From NCBI GenBank assembly GCA_002383285.1, contig DFXU01000042.1:26349-53941 (forward strand): DNA of 27,593 nucleotides, given 5' to 3'. Numbering within the stretch: the first letter of the stretch is position 1; each line of letters starts with the position of its first letter. Below are positions 1-8,528 of the stretch, piece by piece. This stretch comes from Caryophanales bacterium UBA4100. Its GTDB lineage: Bacteria > Bacillota > Bacilli > Paenibacillales > UBA4045. Below the pieces are notes generated by a model. The model searched no databases. It was not told where the DNA came from and saw only the letters and a list, made by a program, of their open reading frames with translations. The translations under genes were made by a program, and so were the position numbers.

Positions 1-11
1 ATCCTCCTCCC
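1..11 (-). promoter_or_regulatory. Ribosome binding site of the next (off-window) gene
   Basis: Read on the minus strand this edge is GGGAGGAGGAT, a strong Shine-Dalgarno sequence immediately after the stop codon of the sugar permease. It implies a tightly linked downstream gene just outside the window. From the usual order in this transporter family that would be the second permease or the solute-binding protein (inference). Confidence 0.6.
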
Positions 12-968
12 TTAGTAGACACTCTCATTACTGTAACGCTTGAATAATGCATTCGCGGAAACCAATAGAACGATACTAACGAGAGAATTGAATATCCCTA
101 CAGCTGTTCCGAATGGAAATCTGTTCAATGCAAGACCATAATTCAGAGCATACAAGTCAAGAACCTCAGAATAATTAACAACAAGTGGGTTACCTAATAA
201 GAACTGCTTCTCAAATCCAATTTGAATCAGATGACCAATCGATAAGATAAGCAATACAATAATTACACTTCGGATACCTGGAAGAGTGATGTGCCAAATC
301 TGCCTAAAGCGACTTGCACCGTCTACCCTTGAAGCGTCATAAAGCTCTTGATCAATTCCGGCGATGGCTGCTAAGAATATAATGGAGTTCCAGCCCATCT
401 CCTTCCATAGATCAGAGATGGTTACAATTCCCCAAAACCAAGTCTCCTTGGCCATGAACTGTACGGGTTGATCTATAATTCCTAACCACATGAGTAGATC
501 ATTGACAGCTCCGTTATCTGTCGAGAGCATCTTGTAAACGAGGCCTGCTACTACAACCCAGGAAACAAAATGTGGAAGATAGGATATGGTTTGCAGGGAT
601 TTCTTAAACATCTTTCCTTTCAATTCATTCAAGAAGACTGCGAATATAATTGGAACCGTAAATCCAATTACAAGCCCCATAATACTCATCGCTAGCGTAT
701 TGCGCATGACCATGTAAAATCGCTCATCCGCTAACAATTCTTTGAAATATTGAAAGCCTACCCATTCTTGCTCCCAGAATGATCTTGAAGGCTTATACTT
801 CATAAAGGCAGTCGTCCAGCCCCAGATTGGGAGATAGCTGAAGACGAATATCCAAGCAATAAAGGGAAGAGACATGAGATACAAGTATCTTTGTTTGATA
901 GCTGTTCTAAAGAATCTCTGGATTTTATTCCCTCGTTGCGTAATTAATCCAGCACTAACCGTCTGCAT
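12..968 (-). CDS. Sugar ABC transporter permease, LplB type
   Basis: Inner-membrane subunit of a carbohydrate ABC importer (binding-protein-dependent transport permease, CUT1/LplB group). The 318-residue protein has about six hydrophobic helices (roughly 29-49, 91-112, 132-148, 176-203, 232-252, 287-307). It has an EAA-type ATPase-docking loop at about 200-231, containing QELYDASRVDGASRFRQIW and ending in TLP. The start is the ATG at 968, because AAGGAGG lies a few bases upstream. The in-frame ATG 24 bases further upstream has no such site. It lies beyond the terminator of the two-component operon, so it probably has its own promoter in 969-1076, although I see no convincing one. Imported oligosaccharides are the likely cargo, given the GH3 enzyme and YesM/YesN pair nearby. 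The substrate cannot be read from the sequence. Confidence 0.9.
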   Translation of the reverse strand: MQTVSAGLITQRGNKIQRFFRTAIKQRYLYLMSLPFIAWIFVFSYLPIWGWTTAFMKYKPSRSFWEQEWVGFQYFKELLADERFYMVMRNTLAMSIMGLVIGFTVPIIFAVFLNELKGKMFKKSLQTISYLPHFVSWVVVAGLVYKMLSTDNGAVNDLLMWLGIIDQPVQFMAKETWFWGIVTISDLWKEMGWNSIIFLAAIAGIDQELYDASRVDGASRFRQIWHITLPGIRSVIIVLLILSIGHLIQIGFEKQFLLGNPLVVNYSEVLDLYALNYGLALNRFPFGTAVGIFNSLVSIVLLVSANALFKRYSNESVY

Positions 969-1076
969 CTGAAGTCCTCCTTGAATTAACATAGGTTCAT
1001 GTTACCGCACACATCACAGATAAGGTACCCTATACATTACTTCAAAAATCATGTGAAAATTGCACTCTCGATAAGC

Positions 1077-1108
1077 AAAAAAAAGAGATGTGATTCATTC
1101 ACACCTCT
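1077..1108 (-). terminator. Rho-independent terminator of the two-component operon
   Basis: On the minus strand the arm at 1107-1099 (GAGGTGTGA) pairs with the arm at 1093-1085 (TCACATCTC, one G-T pair) around a 5-base loop. Eight T follow (A-run at 1077-1084). It begins 13 bases after the response regulator stop and separates that operon from the permease gene. Confidence 0.88.
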
Positions 1109-1120
1109 ACCATGGTTCAA

Positions 1121-2224
1121 TTATTCGTTCTGATAGGCTTTAGGAGCTTTGCCCACATACTTCTTAAATTTAGTATGGAAGTAATCTACATTCGTATATC
1201 CCACCAGCTCAGCTACCTGATACACCTTAAGTCCCTCGTCTAACAATTCCTTCGCTTTGTCAATTCTCACCTTATCCAAGTAAGTATGAAAGCTATCCCC
1301 TGTATGATTCTTGAACAGCTTACCTAAATAAGCGCTGTTATAGTTGAATACCTCTGCTAAGGATTCAAGCTTTAAGCTTTCACGATAATTTCGTTGAACC
1401 ATATCAAGTATTCGTTTGATCAGTGTATCAGACTGGTTAAATCCCATGTAATCAATAATCTTACATAGCTGCACATGGATTAATAGCTGCATGGACTTAA
1501 ACGTAGTCTGATCATATATTTGTGAGATCCATTCTGTAATCTTATGCTCAGAGGATCTCAGCAGGGGGTGAGCTTGTAAGAGCTTCTGAGTAATCGCAAC
1601 TAATAGTTGAATATAGTTAGTTTTTACAAGCTGCTCTGATCTGAATGTCATCGCCATATCGTTCCCGACTTCTTGTATTAACAAGGACACACTCTCCTTA
1701 TCCCCTATGTCCAATGCATAATGAAGCATCTGCATATATCGAGTTAGATCCATAGATTCCATCGTTACCTCTGATGCTCCGAAGCGAAGGTCTGAGCTGA
1801 AGAACTGTTGGCTAGATGTGTGATTAACACTAAGAGCAGCTACTGACTCCTTATCTAATTGTATTCTTATGAGCTCTAGATATTGGATGAGCTCGTCCTC
1901 ATCAATAGGCTTTAGAATATAGCCATCCACCTTGGATTGAATAGCCCTCTTCGCATAGTTAAAGTCGGAATACCCGCTTAATATTAAGAAATGTGTGTGA
2001 ATGCTCCGCTTTCTTACAGCTTCAATAAGCTGAAGACCATCCATAACAGGCATACGAATATCCACCACCATTAAATCCGGAGCAGCATTGTCAAATCGGG
2101 CTAATGCGTCATTACCATCACGTGCGACAGCTACAACCTGAAAACCGTAATTTTCCCATTCTATGAGCGTTCTCAATCCTTCACGAATGAGAGGCTCATC
2201 ATCAACAATCATGACTCTATACAT
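1121..2224 (-). CDS. AraC-type response regulator (YesN-like)
   Basis: Cytoplasmic DNA-binding response regulator of 367 residues. The N-terminal receiver domain (about 3-120) has the acidic pair D8/D9, phospho-acceptor D55 in VVDIRMP and K105 in LKPI. A helical linker of about 140 residues follows. The C-terminal AraC/XylS double helix-turn-helix covers about 265-365 (NYNSAYLGKLFKNHTG, then GYTNVDYFHTKFKKYVG). The ATG at 2224 has GGAGG upstream and overlaps the kinase stop by 8 bases, so the two are translationally coupled. YesN-type regulators typically activate neighbouring carbohydrate uptake and hydrolysis genes. The GH3 enzyme and the permease are the obvious candidates here (inference). 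Confidence 0.93.
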   Translation of the reverse strand: MYRVMIVDDEPLIREGLRTLIEWENYGFQVVAVARDGNDALARFDNAAPDLMVVDIRMPVMDGLQLIEAVRKRSIHTHFLILSGYSDFNYAKRAIQSKVDGYILKPIDEDELIQYLELIRIQLDKESVAALSVNHTSSQQFFSSDLRFGASEVTMESMDLTRYMQMLHYALDIGDKESVSLLIQEVGNDMAMTFRSEQLVKTNYIQLLVAITQKLLQAHPLLRSSEHKITEWISQIYDQTTFKSMQLLIHVQLCKIIDYMGFNQSDTLIKRILDMVQRNYRESLKLESLAEVFNYNSAYLGKLFKNHTGDSFHTYLDKVRIDKAKELLDEGLKVYQVAELVGYTNVDYFHTKFKKYVGKAPKAYQNE

Positions 2225-3977
2225 GGTTTACCTCCAGTGGAATTGTGAATTGGATCTTCGTCCCCAGCGTAGGCACGCTCTGAACATGTAAGCCGTATTG
2301 CTCACCATATATGATTTGGATCCGCTGATGAACATTCCTCATGCCTATTCGATCCTCTTCTTGGTCAGCGATAGCTTGCTTTATGATCTCTACCTGTGAC
2401 TCATTCATTCCAATGCCATTGTCTGCTACTTCAATATGCAGATGTCCATTATCGACATAGGCCTTAACAGTAATCATCCCACCCTCTAATTGATTCTCCA
2501 ATCCATGAAGGACTGCATTCTCTACGAGTGGTTGGATAATTAGCGGGGGAATCATCACCCTCAAAGCCGCTGGCTCTAATTCTAATTCATAATTCAATCG
2601 ATCCTCGTAACGAAATTTCTGGATATCTAGGTAGTTGCGTATGATGTCAAACTCATCACTCACGCTTATTTTCTTACCGGAAATCTCCAAATTCTTACGT
2701 AAGAGCTTCCCAAGGAGCATTACGGTATGTGCAATTTCACGCTCACCCTTCATGTGAGCCTTCATTCGAATGGATTCTAGTGCATTATAGAGAAAATGCG
2801 GGTTAATCTGACTTGCTAGCATCTTCAGCTTAATTTCATTCTGCTTGAGCTCTAGCTGGTTTTTCTGATCATTCGACAATTCAACCTCATCCATTAATTC
2901 CTTAATATTATAAACCATCCCATTAAATTGTCTGGATATTTGACCTATCTCATCATTACCATCTACGACCAGGGTTGCGTTGAAATGACCTTTAGACACC
3001 TTACCAATCTGTTTACTTAAATTTAACAATCGATTTGCAATCATTGTACAGATTAGATAAATCAGAATAAGTGCAATGGCAAAGCTAATGATAATCACAG
3101 TAAATCCAATTCTACTAATCCGATTCGCTTCCGCAACAATACTCTCAATCGAGAATATAGTAATAATTTTTAGCTTGGTATAGCTAACAGGCGGTGTAAA
3201 ATCCTCGATATATACCTTCGAGGCCTCTCCATCTATATCAATTTCGTGTGATCCGCTCGCCATTGTGGCTATACTCTCATCTAGATGTGTGTCACTTATC
3301 TTCTTCCTAATCATATTCGGACGGTTCGATGCCACAACGATATCATTCTCATCCAATATGACCGTTTCGAACTGCTCCTGACTTAGAATGGAGTTCAGAT
3401 AGTTCGTATCCAGATCAATGACTTGCATCGCATGAGTTTGATATTCGTTGGAATGAATTCTTCTGACAAGACTTAGGCTACTAGAAGCATTACGAGTTAT
3501 GTCATCAAAGTAATACCAGCCAATAAGACCTTGACCATTCAATGCCGATTGATACCAGGTCGATTTCTCCGTGTGCTTATCGAGCGGTAATATCTGCCAG
3601 TTGTTGAGTAGTGTCTGGTTATTGACATATAGCTTAATATTGGAAATTTCCTTATTAAAATCTAAATACGTATCGATGGTTTTGAAATCTCTATAGGTTT
3701 GATATACACCCAAGGTGTTCTCGTATTTGCCATTAACAATATCCTCTAACTGTTCGTCAATCGCAAGCTTATTGGACAATTCAATGGATATGTTCAAAAT
3801 CTCGGCCGTTCTAAGCTTAACCCGCTCCACGTTCATTACGGTTTGATCAATCGCATCACTGAGGGCAGTTTGCCGAAATTCGCGAACGACACCAAAGCCC
3901 ACTAGAATAAGCGGTACCATGATGACGAATATATAGGCTAGTATCATTTTGTTACGTAGCTTAACATTATTAAGCAT
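2217..3977 (-). CDS. Sensor histidine kinase (YesM-like)
   Basis: Membrane-bound kinase partner of the AraC-type regulator. Of 586 residues, helix 1 spans about 11-30 and an extracellular dCache-like sensor about 33-285. Helix 2 spans about 290-312, HAMP about 313-365, followed by a short coiled coil. The LytS/YesM-type kinase core has H394 in QINPHFLYNALESI, the N box at 482-492 (QPLVENAVLHG), DNGIGM at 519-524 and a second glycine box near 544. The first in-frame ATG (3977) is 29 bases from a strong GGAGG at about 4007-4011. In-frame ATA (3998) lies 8 bases from that site and ATT (4004) 2 bases, so translation may begin upstream at a non-canonical codon and add about seven residues. A possible promoter lies at 4028-4055. 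Confidence 0.93.
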   Translation of the reverse strand: MLNNVKLRNKMILAYIFVIMVPLILVGFGVVREFRQTALSDAIDQTVMNVERVKLRTAEILNISIELSNKLAIDEQLEDIVNGKYENTLGVYQTYRDFKTIDTYLDFNKEISNIKLYVNNQTLLNNWQILPLDKHTEKSTWYQSALNGQGLIGWYYFDDITRNASSSLSLVRRIHSNEYQTHAMQVIDLDTNYLNSILSQEQFETVILDENDIVVASNRPNMIRKKISDTHLDESIATMASGSHEIDIDGEASKVYIEDFTPPVSYTKLKIITIFSIESIVAEANRISRIGFTVIIISFAIALILIYLICTMIANRLLNLSKQIGKVSKGHFNATLVVDGNDEIGQISRQFNGMVYNIKELMDEVELSNDQKNQLELKQNEIKLKMLASQINPHFLYNALESIRMKAHMKGEREIAHTVMLLGKLLRKNLEISGKKISVSDEFDIIRNYLDIQKFRYEDRLNYELELEPAALRVMIPPLIIQPLVENAVLHGLENQLEGGMITVKAYVDNGHLHIEVADNGIGMNESQVEIIKQAIADQEEDRIGMRNVHQRIQIIYGEQYGLHVQSVPTLGTKIQFTIPLEVNHV

Positions 3978-4027
3978 ACTGACTAAATTTTCGAATATAT
4001 TAATCCCCTCCTCGAAGTACCACCATC

Positions 4028-4055
4028 ATATTAACATAGGAACTGTTCTTGTCTA
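4028..4055 (-). promoter_or_regulatory. Candidate sigma-A promoter of the kinase/regulator operon
   Basis: Minus-strand TAGACA (4055-4050), 16-base spacer, TAATAT (4033-4028), leading toward the kinase gene. It is the best match in the 217-base divergent gap 3978-4194. That gap also carries a small palindrome, GACAA-CC-TTGTC (4068-4079), and on the plus strand a weaker TTGTCG-17-TTAATT (4075-4103) that could serve the GH3 gene. Confidence 0.45.
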
Positions 4056-4194
4056 CGGAAATTAACGGACAACCTTGTCGTAAATGATGGTAAATGTTTA
4101 ATTTATGTAGTGATTTCGTAGCAATTCATCGGGTGTTCTCTGTTAGAAATCGGTGCTATGCTAATCATATCTATAAATAAGGGGACTCGATACA

Positions 4195-7026
4195 ATGATA
4201 ACTAACGATAAATATCCATACCAGAATCATCATTTACCACTTGAGCTCAGAGTACGGGACTTGATTTCCCGCTTCACACTCGATGAGAAGGTTAATCTCA
4301 TGTGCCAATATCAGGATCAGATTGAACGACTTGGAGTAAAGCCTTATAAGCATGGAACTGAGGCTGCCCATGGTATGGCATGGCTGGGAGAGGCTACAAC
4401 CTTCCCGCAATCCATTGGTCTAGCGTGCACATGGGATACGGAGCTTATACAAGAAGTAGGAAGTGCAATTGGTGACGAGGCTCGAGGCTTCTATAAGAAA
4501 GACCCCGCTATGAATGGACTCACATTATGGGCACCTACCGTTGATATGGAACGCGATCCTCGATGGGGACGAACCGAAGAAGCATATGGAGAAGATCCTT
4601 ATCTAACAGGTAAATTGACCTCCGCCTTGATCCAAGGCATACAAGGTACTGACCCCTTCTACGTTAAAGCTGTCGCATCCCTGAAGCACTTTATTGGCAA
4701 CAACAATGAAATCAATCGTGGTGAATGTTCAGTTAGTATAGATCCCCGCAACATGCATGAATATTATCTGAAAGCGTTCGAGCTGCCTTTCAAGGAAGGC
4801 GGCGCACTGTCGATGATGACATCCTATAACTCCGTAAATGGCGTTCCTGCGAATCTGAATCCCGATGTCTTAAAAATTGTCAAGGAGCAATGGGGGATGA
4901 ACGGATTTATTGTTAGTGATGCTGGTGATGTACTTGGTACGGTCAATGATCATAAATATTATGATAACTACACGCTCGCGGTAGCTAATTCCATTCTTGC
5001 TGGCATTGATAGTATTACAGATGATCATGACATCTCCAAGCAGGCGATTCGTGATGCGCTATCGGAGGGCTTACTTACCGAGCAGGATCTGGACCGCGCG
5101 CTCAGTAACACCTTTAGAGTCCGGTTTCGATTAGGTGAGTTTGATCCCGAGGAGAACAATCCATATTCGAACATACCTGAATCCATTATCTGCAGCGAGG
5201 AGCATGCTAAGCTATCCTTAGTGGCAGCTCGTAAGAATATCGTCCTGCTGAAGAATGAGCATCGAACCCTGCCACTTGATTCGGAAAAAGTGAAGAAGAT
5301 TGCAGTTATAGGTCCCATGGGTAATCGTGTTTATCGAGATTGGTATAGCGGCTCCCTTCCTTATGCCATAACGCCACTTGAGGGTATCACAGGAAAATTA
5401 CCTGAGGCGGATATTATGTTCAAGGATGGTAGTGATCAGTATAAACTGAAATCCACTACGACAGGTCAATATGTAAGATTGTCAGAGAAGGACAATCTTA
5501 CGCTTATAGCTGATACCAAGTTTAGTGAGCATGCAGAGGTGTTCCATCAATCGGATTGGGGCTGGGATTGCCACACATTAATCTCTTCAACGAATGGTAA
5601 GTATATAACTACGGATGATAAGCAGGTTACTGCTTCAGCAGATGAAATTTGGGGTTGGTTCACAAAGGAAGTCTTCCATATTCACGAGCAAGATGATCAC
5701 ACGATATTACTAAAAACCTGGAATCAGCATTCCATCACATTGTCTGATTCAGATGATGGTGTGCTCACAGTCGTCGAGCATAAGGATGACTCCTCAGCGG
5801 AGAAATTCGTGAAGGAATACGTGGTCGATGGTCATCTTGAAGCGATCAACGCTGCTGCCTCAGCAGAAACCGCTATTGTCTTCGTAGGTAATCACCCTCT
5901 CATTAATGGCAAAGAAACGATAGATCGTCCGGACCTTACATTACCGGCATCTCAAGAAAGGTTAATTCAAGATATATATAAAGCAAATCCTAATACTATC
6001 GTAGTGCTCGTAGGCAGCTATCCATATGCCATCAATTGGGTGAATGAGCATATCCCAGCTATTGTATATACCTCGCATGCGGGTCAAGAATTAGGTCATG
6101 CTGTGGCCGATGTCTTGTTCGGAGACTATGCTCCTGCGGGGCGCTTGAATATGACTTGGTATCGCTCTGTAGATCAGCTGCCAGATATCATGGATTACGA
6201 TATCATTAAGGGTGGACGAACATATCAGTACTTCGAAGGTGATGCTCTTTATCCATTTGGACATGGATTATCGTATGCAAAATTTCAATACGAGGACCTA
6301 CAAGTAAGTACGAACGAGATAGAAGCAGATGGGTTAGTGACGATTAGCTTCGTAGTTACGAACCTAGGTCCTGGTTCAAGTGATGAAGTCGCACAATTGT
6401 ACGTGCATCAAGACCAATCTCGAGTTAAACAGCCGCTTAAGAAATTAATGGGTTTTCAACGTTTCCATCTCAACGAAGGCCAATCTAAGTCGATTTCCCT
6501 TACCGTATCCGCTTCTGAATTATCCATATGGGATGTTACTAGGGAGCAATACTGTGTTGAATCTGGCAGTTATTCCATCATGATCGGGAGAAGCTCAAGT
6601 GATATTCAATTAAACACGAAGTTAATCGTCCATGGAGATGTCATTCCTTCTCGTGATCTTATGAAACCTACGCGTGCCATTAATTATGATGATTATGAAG
6701 GCGTTCAGCTTGGCGAGGGCGAGATGGGTGAGAGCTGTATCTTCGTTGTTTCACAGAATCATGCATGGATCAAATTCAAAGACGTTAATCTGAGTAATGA
6801 AGCTCGCAGCTTCGAAGCTCTTGTGGCAAGCATGGATGGTGGAGCTATCGAGATTCGATTAGACAGTATTGACGGTATTATCATTGGAGCTTGTGTCGTA
6901 CCTCCAACTGGAGGATCACAAAATTGGCATTCCACACAATGTAATCTCATAACTAAGAGTGGTAATTATGACGTTTATCTGAAGCTAATCGGCCCTATAT
7001 CCATTAGTCAATTTGTGTTCATCTGA
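4195..7026 (+). CDS. Glycoside hydrolase family 3 with inserted beta-trefoil and CBM6-like C-terminus
   Basis: Large retaining exo-glycosidase (beta-glucosidase/beta-xylosidase type) of 943 residues with no signal peptide, so probably cytoplasmic and acting on imported oligosaccharides. The N-terminal GH3 barrel spans about 20-310, with KH at 164-165 and nucleophile D242 in IVSDAGD. The alpha/beta C-domain starts at about 340 and resumes at about 545-690, where E574 in KETIDRPDL fits the conserved E..DR..L acid/base motif. Between them, about 414-540 forms three repeats resembling a fascin-type beta-trefoil (KLKSTTTGQYV, TLISSTNGKYIT, ILLKTWNQHSITL). A fibronectin-III-like domain covers about 710-800 and a CBM6-like beta-sandwich about 820-943. 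AAGGGGA lies 9 bases before the ATG. Exact substrate is uncertain. Confidence 0.92.
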   Translation: MITNDKYPYQNHHLPLELRVRDLISRFTLDEKVNLMCQYQDQIERLGVKPYKHGTEAAHGMAWLGEATTFPQSIGLACTWDTELIQEVGSAIGDEARGFYKKDPAMNGLTLWAPTVDMERDPRWGRTEEAYGEDPYLTGKLTSALIQGIQGTDPFYVKAVASLKHFIGNNNEINRGECSVSIDPRNMHEYYLKAFELPFKEGGALSMMTSYNSVNGVPANLNPDVLKIVKEQWGMNGFIVSDAGDVLGTVNDHKYYDNYTLAVANSILAGIDSITDDHDISKQAIRDALSEGLLTEQDLDRALSNTFRVRFRLGEFDPEENNPYSNIPESIICSEEHAKLSLVAARKNIVLLKNEHRTLPLDSEKVKKIAVIGPMGNRVYRDWYSGSLPYAITPLEGITGKLPEADIMFKDGSDQYKLKSTTTGQYVRLSEKDNLTLIADTKFSEHAEVFHQSDWGWDCHTLISSTNGKYITTDDKQVTASADEIWGWFTKEVFHIHEQDDHTILLKTWNQHSITLSDSDDGVLTVVEHKDDSSAEKFVKEYVVDGHLEAINAAASAETAIVFVGNHPLINGKETIDRPDLTLPASQERLIQDIYKANPNTIVVLVGSYPYAINWVNEHIPAIVYTSHAGQELGHAVADVLFGDYAPAGRLNMTWYRSVDQLPDIMDYDIIKGGRTYQYFEGDALYPFGHGLSYAKFQYEDLQVSTNEIEADGLVTISFVVTNLGPGSSDEVAQLYVHQDQSRVKQPLKKLMGFQRFHLNEGQSKSISLTVSASELSIWDVTREQYCVESGSYSIMIGRSSSDIQLNTKLIVHGDVIPSRDLMKPTRAINYDDYEGVQLGEGEMGESCIFVVSQNHAWIKFKDVNLSNEARSFEALVASMDGGAIEIRLDSIDGIIIGACVVPPTGGSQNWHSTQCNLITKSGNYDVYLKLIGPISISQFVFI

Positions 7027-7095
7027 TCCTTATCCGCTCAATTTATGATAATATTGGATCATTACGCGAAGTACTTCGTTATAGGAGGGCATACC

Positions 7096-7926
7096 ATGAT
7101 CTACTTATCGCTTACTACATGGAGCTTACACAGAAATCTAGGCCCATTACATTGGACAAAGTGGGATGAACAGAAGAGGGAGCAATTCTTGGATATCCAA
7201 GACCAACCCGAAACAATCTCACTCTTGGAGCTTCCGAGGGAGCTTGCTGCCAAAGGGTATTCGGCACTCGAAATTGGGCACTTCCATATACGAGATACCT
7301 CAGACGTTTACCTGCAGCAGCTAAGAAGCGCATTCGAGACTTCCGGAATTCCATTCTATACATTGTTAGCTGACTATGGAGATATCTCTAGTAACGATGA
7401 AGCTCGTAGAAGTGCGGACATCGAATGGCTTAAGAAGTGGATCGATGTTGCTAGCAAGGCTGGAGCAGAACGTGTGCGTGTGATTGCAGGCGATGCTGAT
7501 CCTTCGGATAAGGAAGCTCTTGAGCGATCAGCAGATGCACTGCGAATATTATGTGATTATGCAGCTACGAGGAATGTTCGAGTGATTACGGAGAACTTCC
7601 GGCCTCTAAGCTACACGGCGGATAATTGTTTGACTCTATTGGAGGCTTGTGGTGCTCGTCTTGGGCTCACGTCCGACTTCGGTAACTTCAAGGGAGATGA
7701 CAAATTCGAAGAGCTGGCTAAGACAGTTCCACATAGTGAATCTATTCATGCCAAGGCGATAACCAATGAGGATGGATTTCCGAATGCTGCTGAGTTTAAT
7801 CAGTGTATGGATGTGGTGATAAGATCCGGTTATCAAGGACCGATAACGATTGTATATGATGGTCCCAATGATATGTGGGATGGAATTGCACGAGTGCAGA
7901 CATTGGTGGAGCCTTATATGACGTGA
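7096..7926 (+). CDS. Sugar phosphate isomerase/epimerase-like TIM barrel
   Basis: Predicted cytoplasmic enzyme of the xylose isomerase-like TIM-barrel (AP endonuclease family 2) fold, 276 residues. Visible family landmarks are ALEIGHFHI, VITENFRPLS (metal-ligand Glu), GLTSDFGNF (Asp), SIHAKA (His) and the closing IVYDGPND. The start is the ATG at 7096, because TAGGAGG lies 8 bases upstream. The 17-residue upstream extension has no ribosome site. It sits 69 bases after the GH3 gene with no terminator between, so it is probably co-transcribed and may act on the released sugar or a derivative. The family is functionally broad (isomerases, epimerases, dehydratases), so no reaction is assigned. 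Confidence 0.85.
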   Translation: MIYLSLTTWSLHRNLGPLHWTKWDEQKREQFLDIQDQPETISLLELPRELAAKGYSALEIGHFHIRDTSDVYLQQLRSAFETSGIPFYTLLADYGDISSNDEARRSADIEWLKKWIDVASKAGAERVRVIAGDADPSDKEALERSADALRILCDYAATRNVRVITENFRPLSYTADNCLTLLEACGARLGLTSDFGNFKGDDKFEELAKTVPHSESIHAKAITNEDGFPNAAEFNQCMDVVIRSGYQGPITIVYDGPNDMWDGIARVQTLVEPYMT

Positions 7927-7976
7927 TATTGCTGTAACGTCTATTCATCGATTAAGTATCCTAGGAGGGATCAATC

Positions 7977-8456
7977 ATGAAGACTGTATATGATTTTACA
8001 GTGAAGCAACCAAATGGTGAACAGCAGTCGTTAAAGGTATACGAAGGCAAACCATTAATCATAGTGAATACAGCGAGTAAATGTGGGTTAACTCCTCAAT
8101 TCAAAGGACTTCAGGAGCTATACGATTCGTACAATGATCTTGGTTTAGAAATTCTAGGATTTCCATGCGACCAATTTAACAATCAAGAATTTGATAACAT
8201 CGACGAAACAACTGAGTTCTGTCAATTGAATTATGGTGTAACCTTCCCTATCTTTGCGAAGATTGATGTGAATGGAGAACAAGCAGACCCTTTATTTACA
8301 TTCCTGAAAGACCAGAAAAAAGTACTTCTCAGCAAAAAAATAAAGTGGAATTTCACCAAATTCCTTGTAGATAGCAAAGGTCAAGTTGTAAAACGTTATG
8401 CACCGACAACTGACCCTAGAAAAATCAAGCAAGAATTGTTGAAATTGTTACCTTAA
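7977..8456 (+). CDS. Thiol-type glutathione peroxidase (GPx family)
   Basis: Reduces hydroperoxides, in bacteria normally with thioredoxin rather than glutathione. The 159-residue protein has the full family pattern: peroxidatic C36 in NTASKCGLTPQ, GFPCDQF with catalytic Q66, W124-N125 in KWNF, and C82 in FCQLNYGVTFP. C36 and C82 occupy the positions of the peroxidatic/resolving pair known in yeast Gpx3-type enzymes. Cys replaces selenocysteine. TAGGAGGG lies 7 bases before the ATG. It follows the isomerase-like gene by 50 bases on the same strand and may be the last gene of that transcript, although its role is oxidative defence rather than sugar use. Confidence 0.94.
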   Translation: MKTVYDFTVKQPNGEQQSLKVYEGKPLIIVNTASKCGLTPQFKGLQELYDSYNDLGLEILGFPCDQFNNQEFDNIDETTEFCQLNYGVTFPIFAKIDVNGEQADPLFTFLKDQKKVLLSKKIKWNFTKFLVDSKGQVVKRYAPTTDPRKIKQELLKLLP

Positions 8457-8481
8457 TCTAAGAGGAGAATATGTTGGGGGG

Positions 8482-8514
8482 AAAAAGAGAGCTGAGGCAT
8501 AACCTCAGCTCTCT
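8482..8514 (-). terminator. Rho-independent terminator, aldo/keto reductase side
   Basis: Perfect 12-bp stem (8486-8497 with 8503-8514, GAGAGCTGAGG arm) and a 5-base loop. On the minus strand five T follow, so it terminates the aldo/keto reductase transcript. On the plus strand the stem could also slow transcription leaving the peroxidase gene, but there is no T-run on that side. Confidence 0.88.
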
Positions 8515-8528
8515 CATAGCATAATACC

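Noticed and set aside
4110..4165. Possible catabolite-repression (cre) sites before the GH3 gene
   Set aside because: The best candidates around 4110 and 4145 differ from the consensus at three or more key positions.
5025..5318. 97-codon minus-strand frame inside the GH3 gene
   Set aside because: Lies within the conserved GH3 coding sequence. No start signal and no recognisable protein features.
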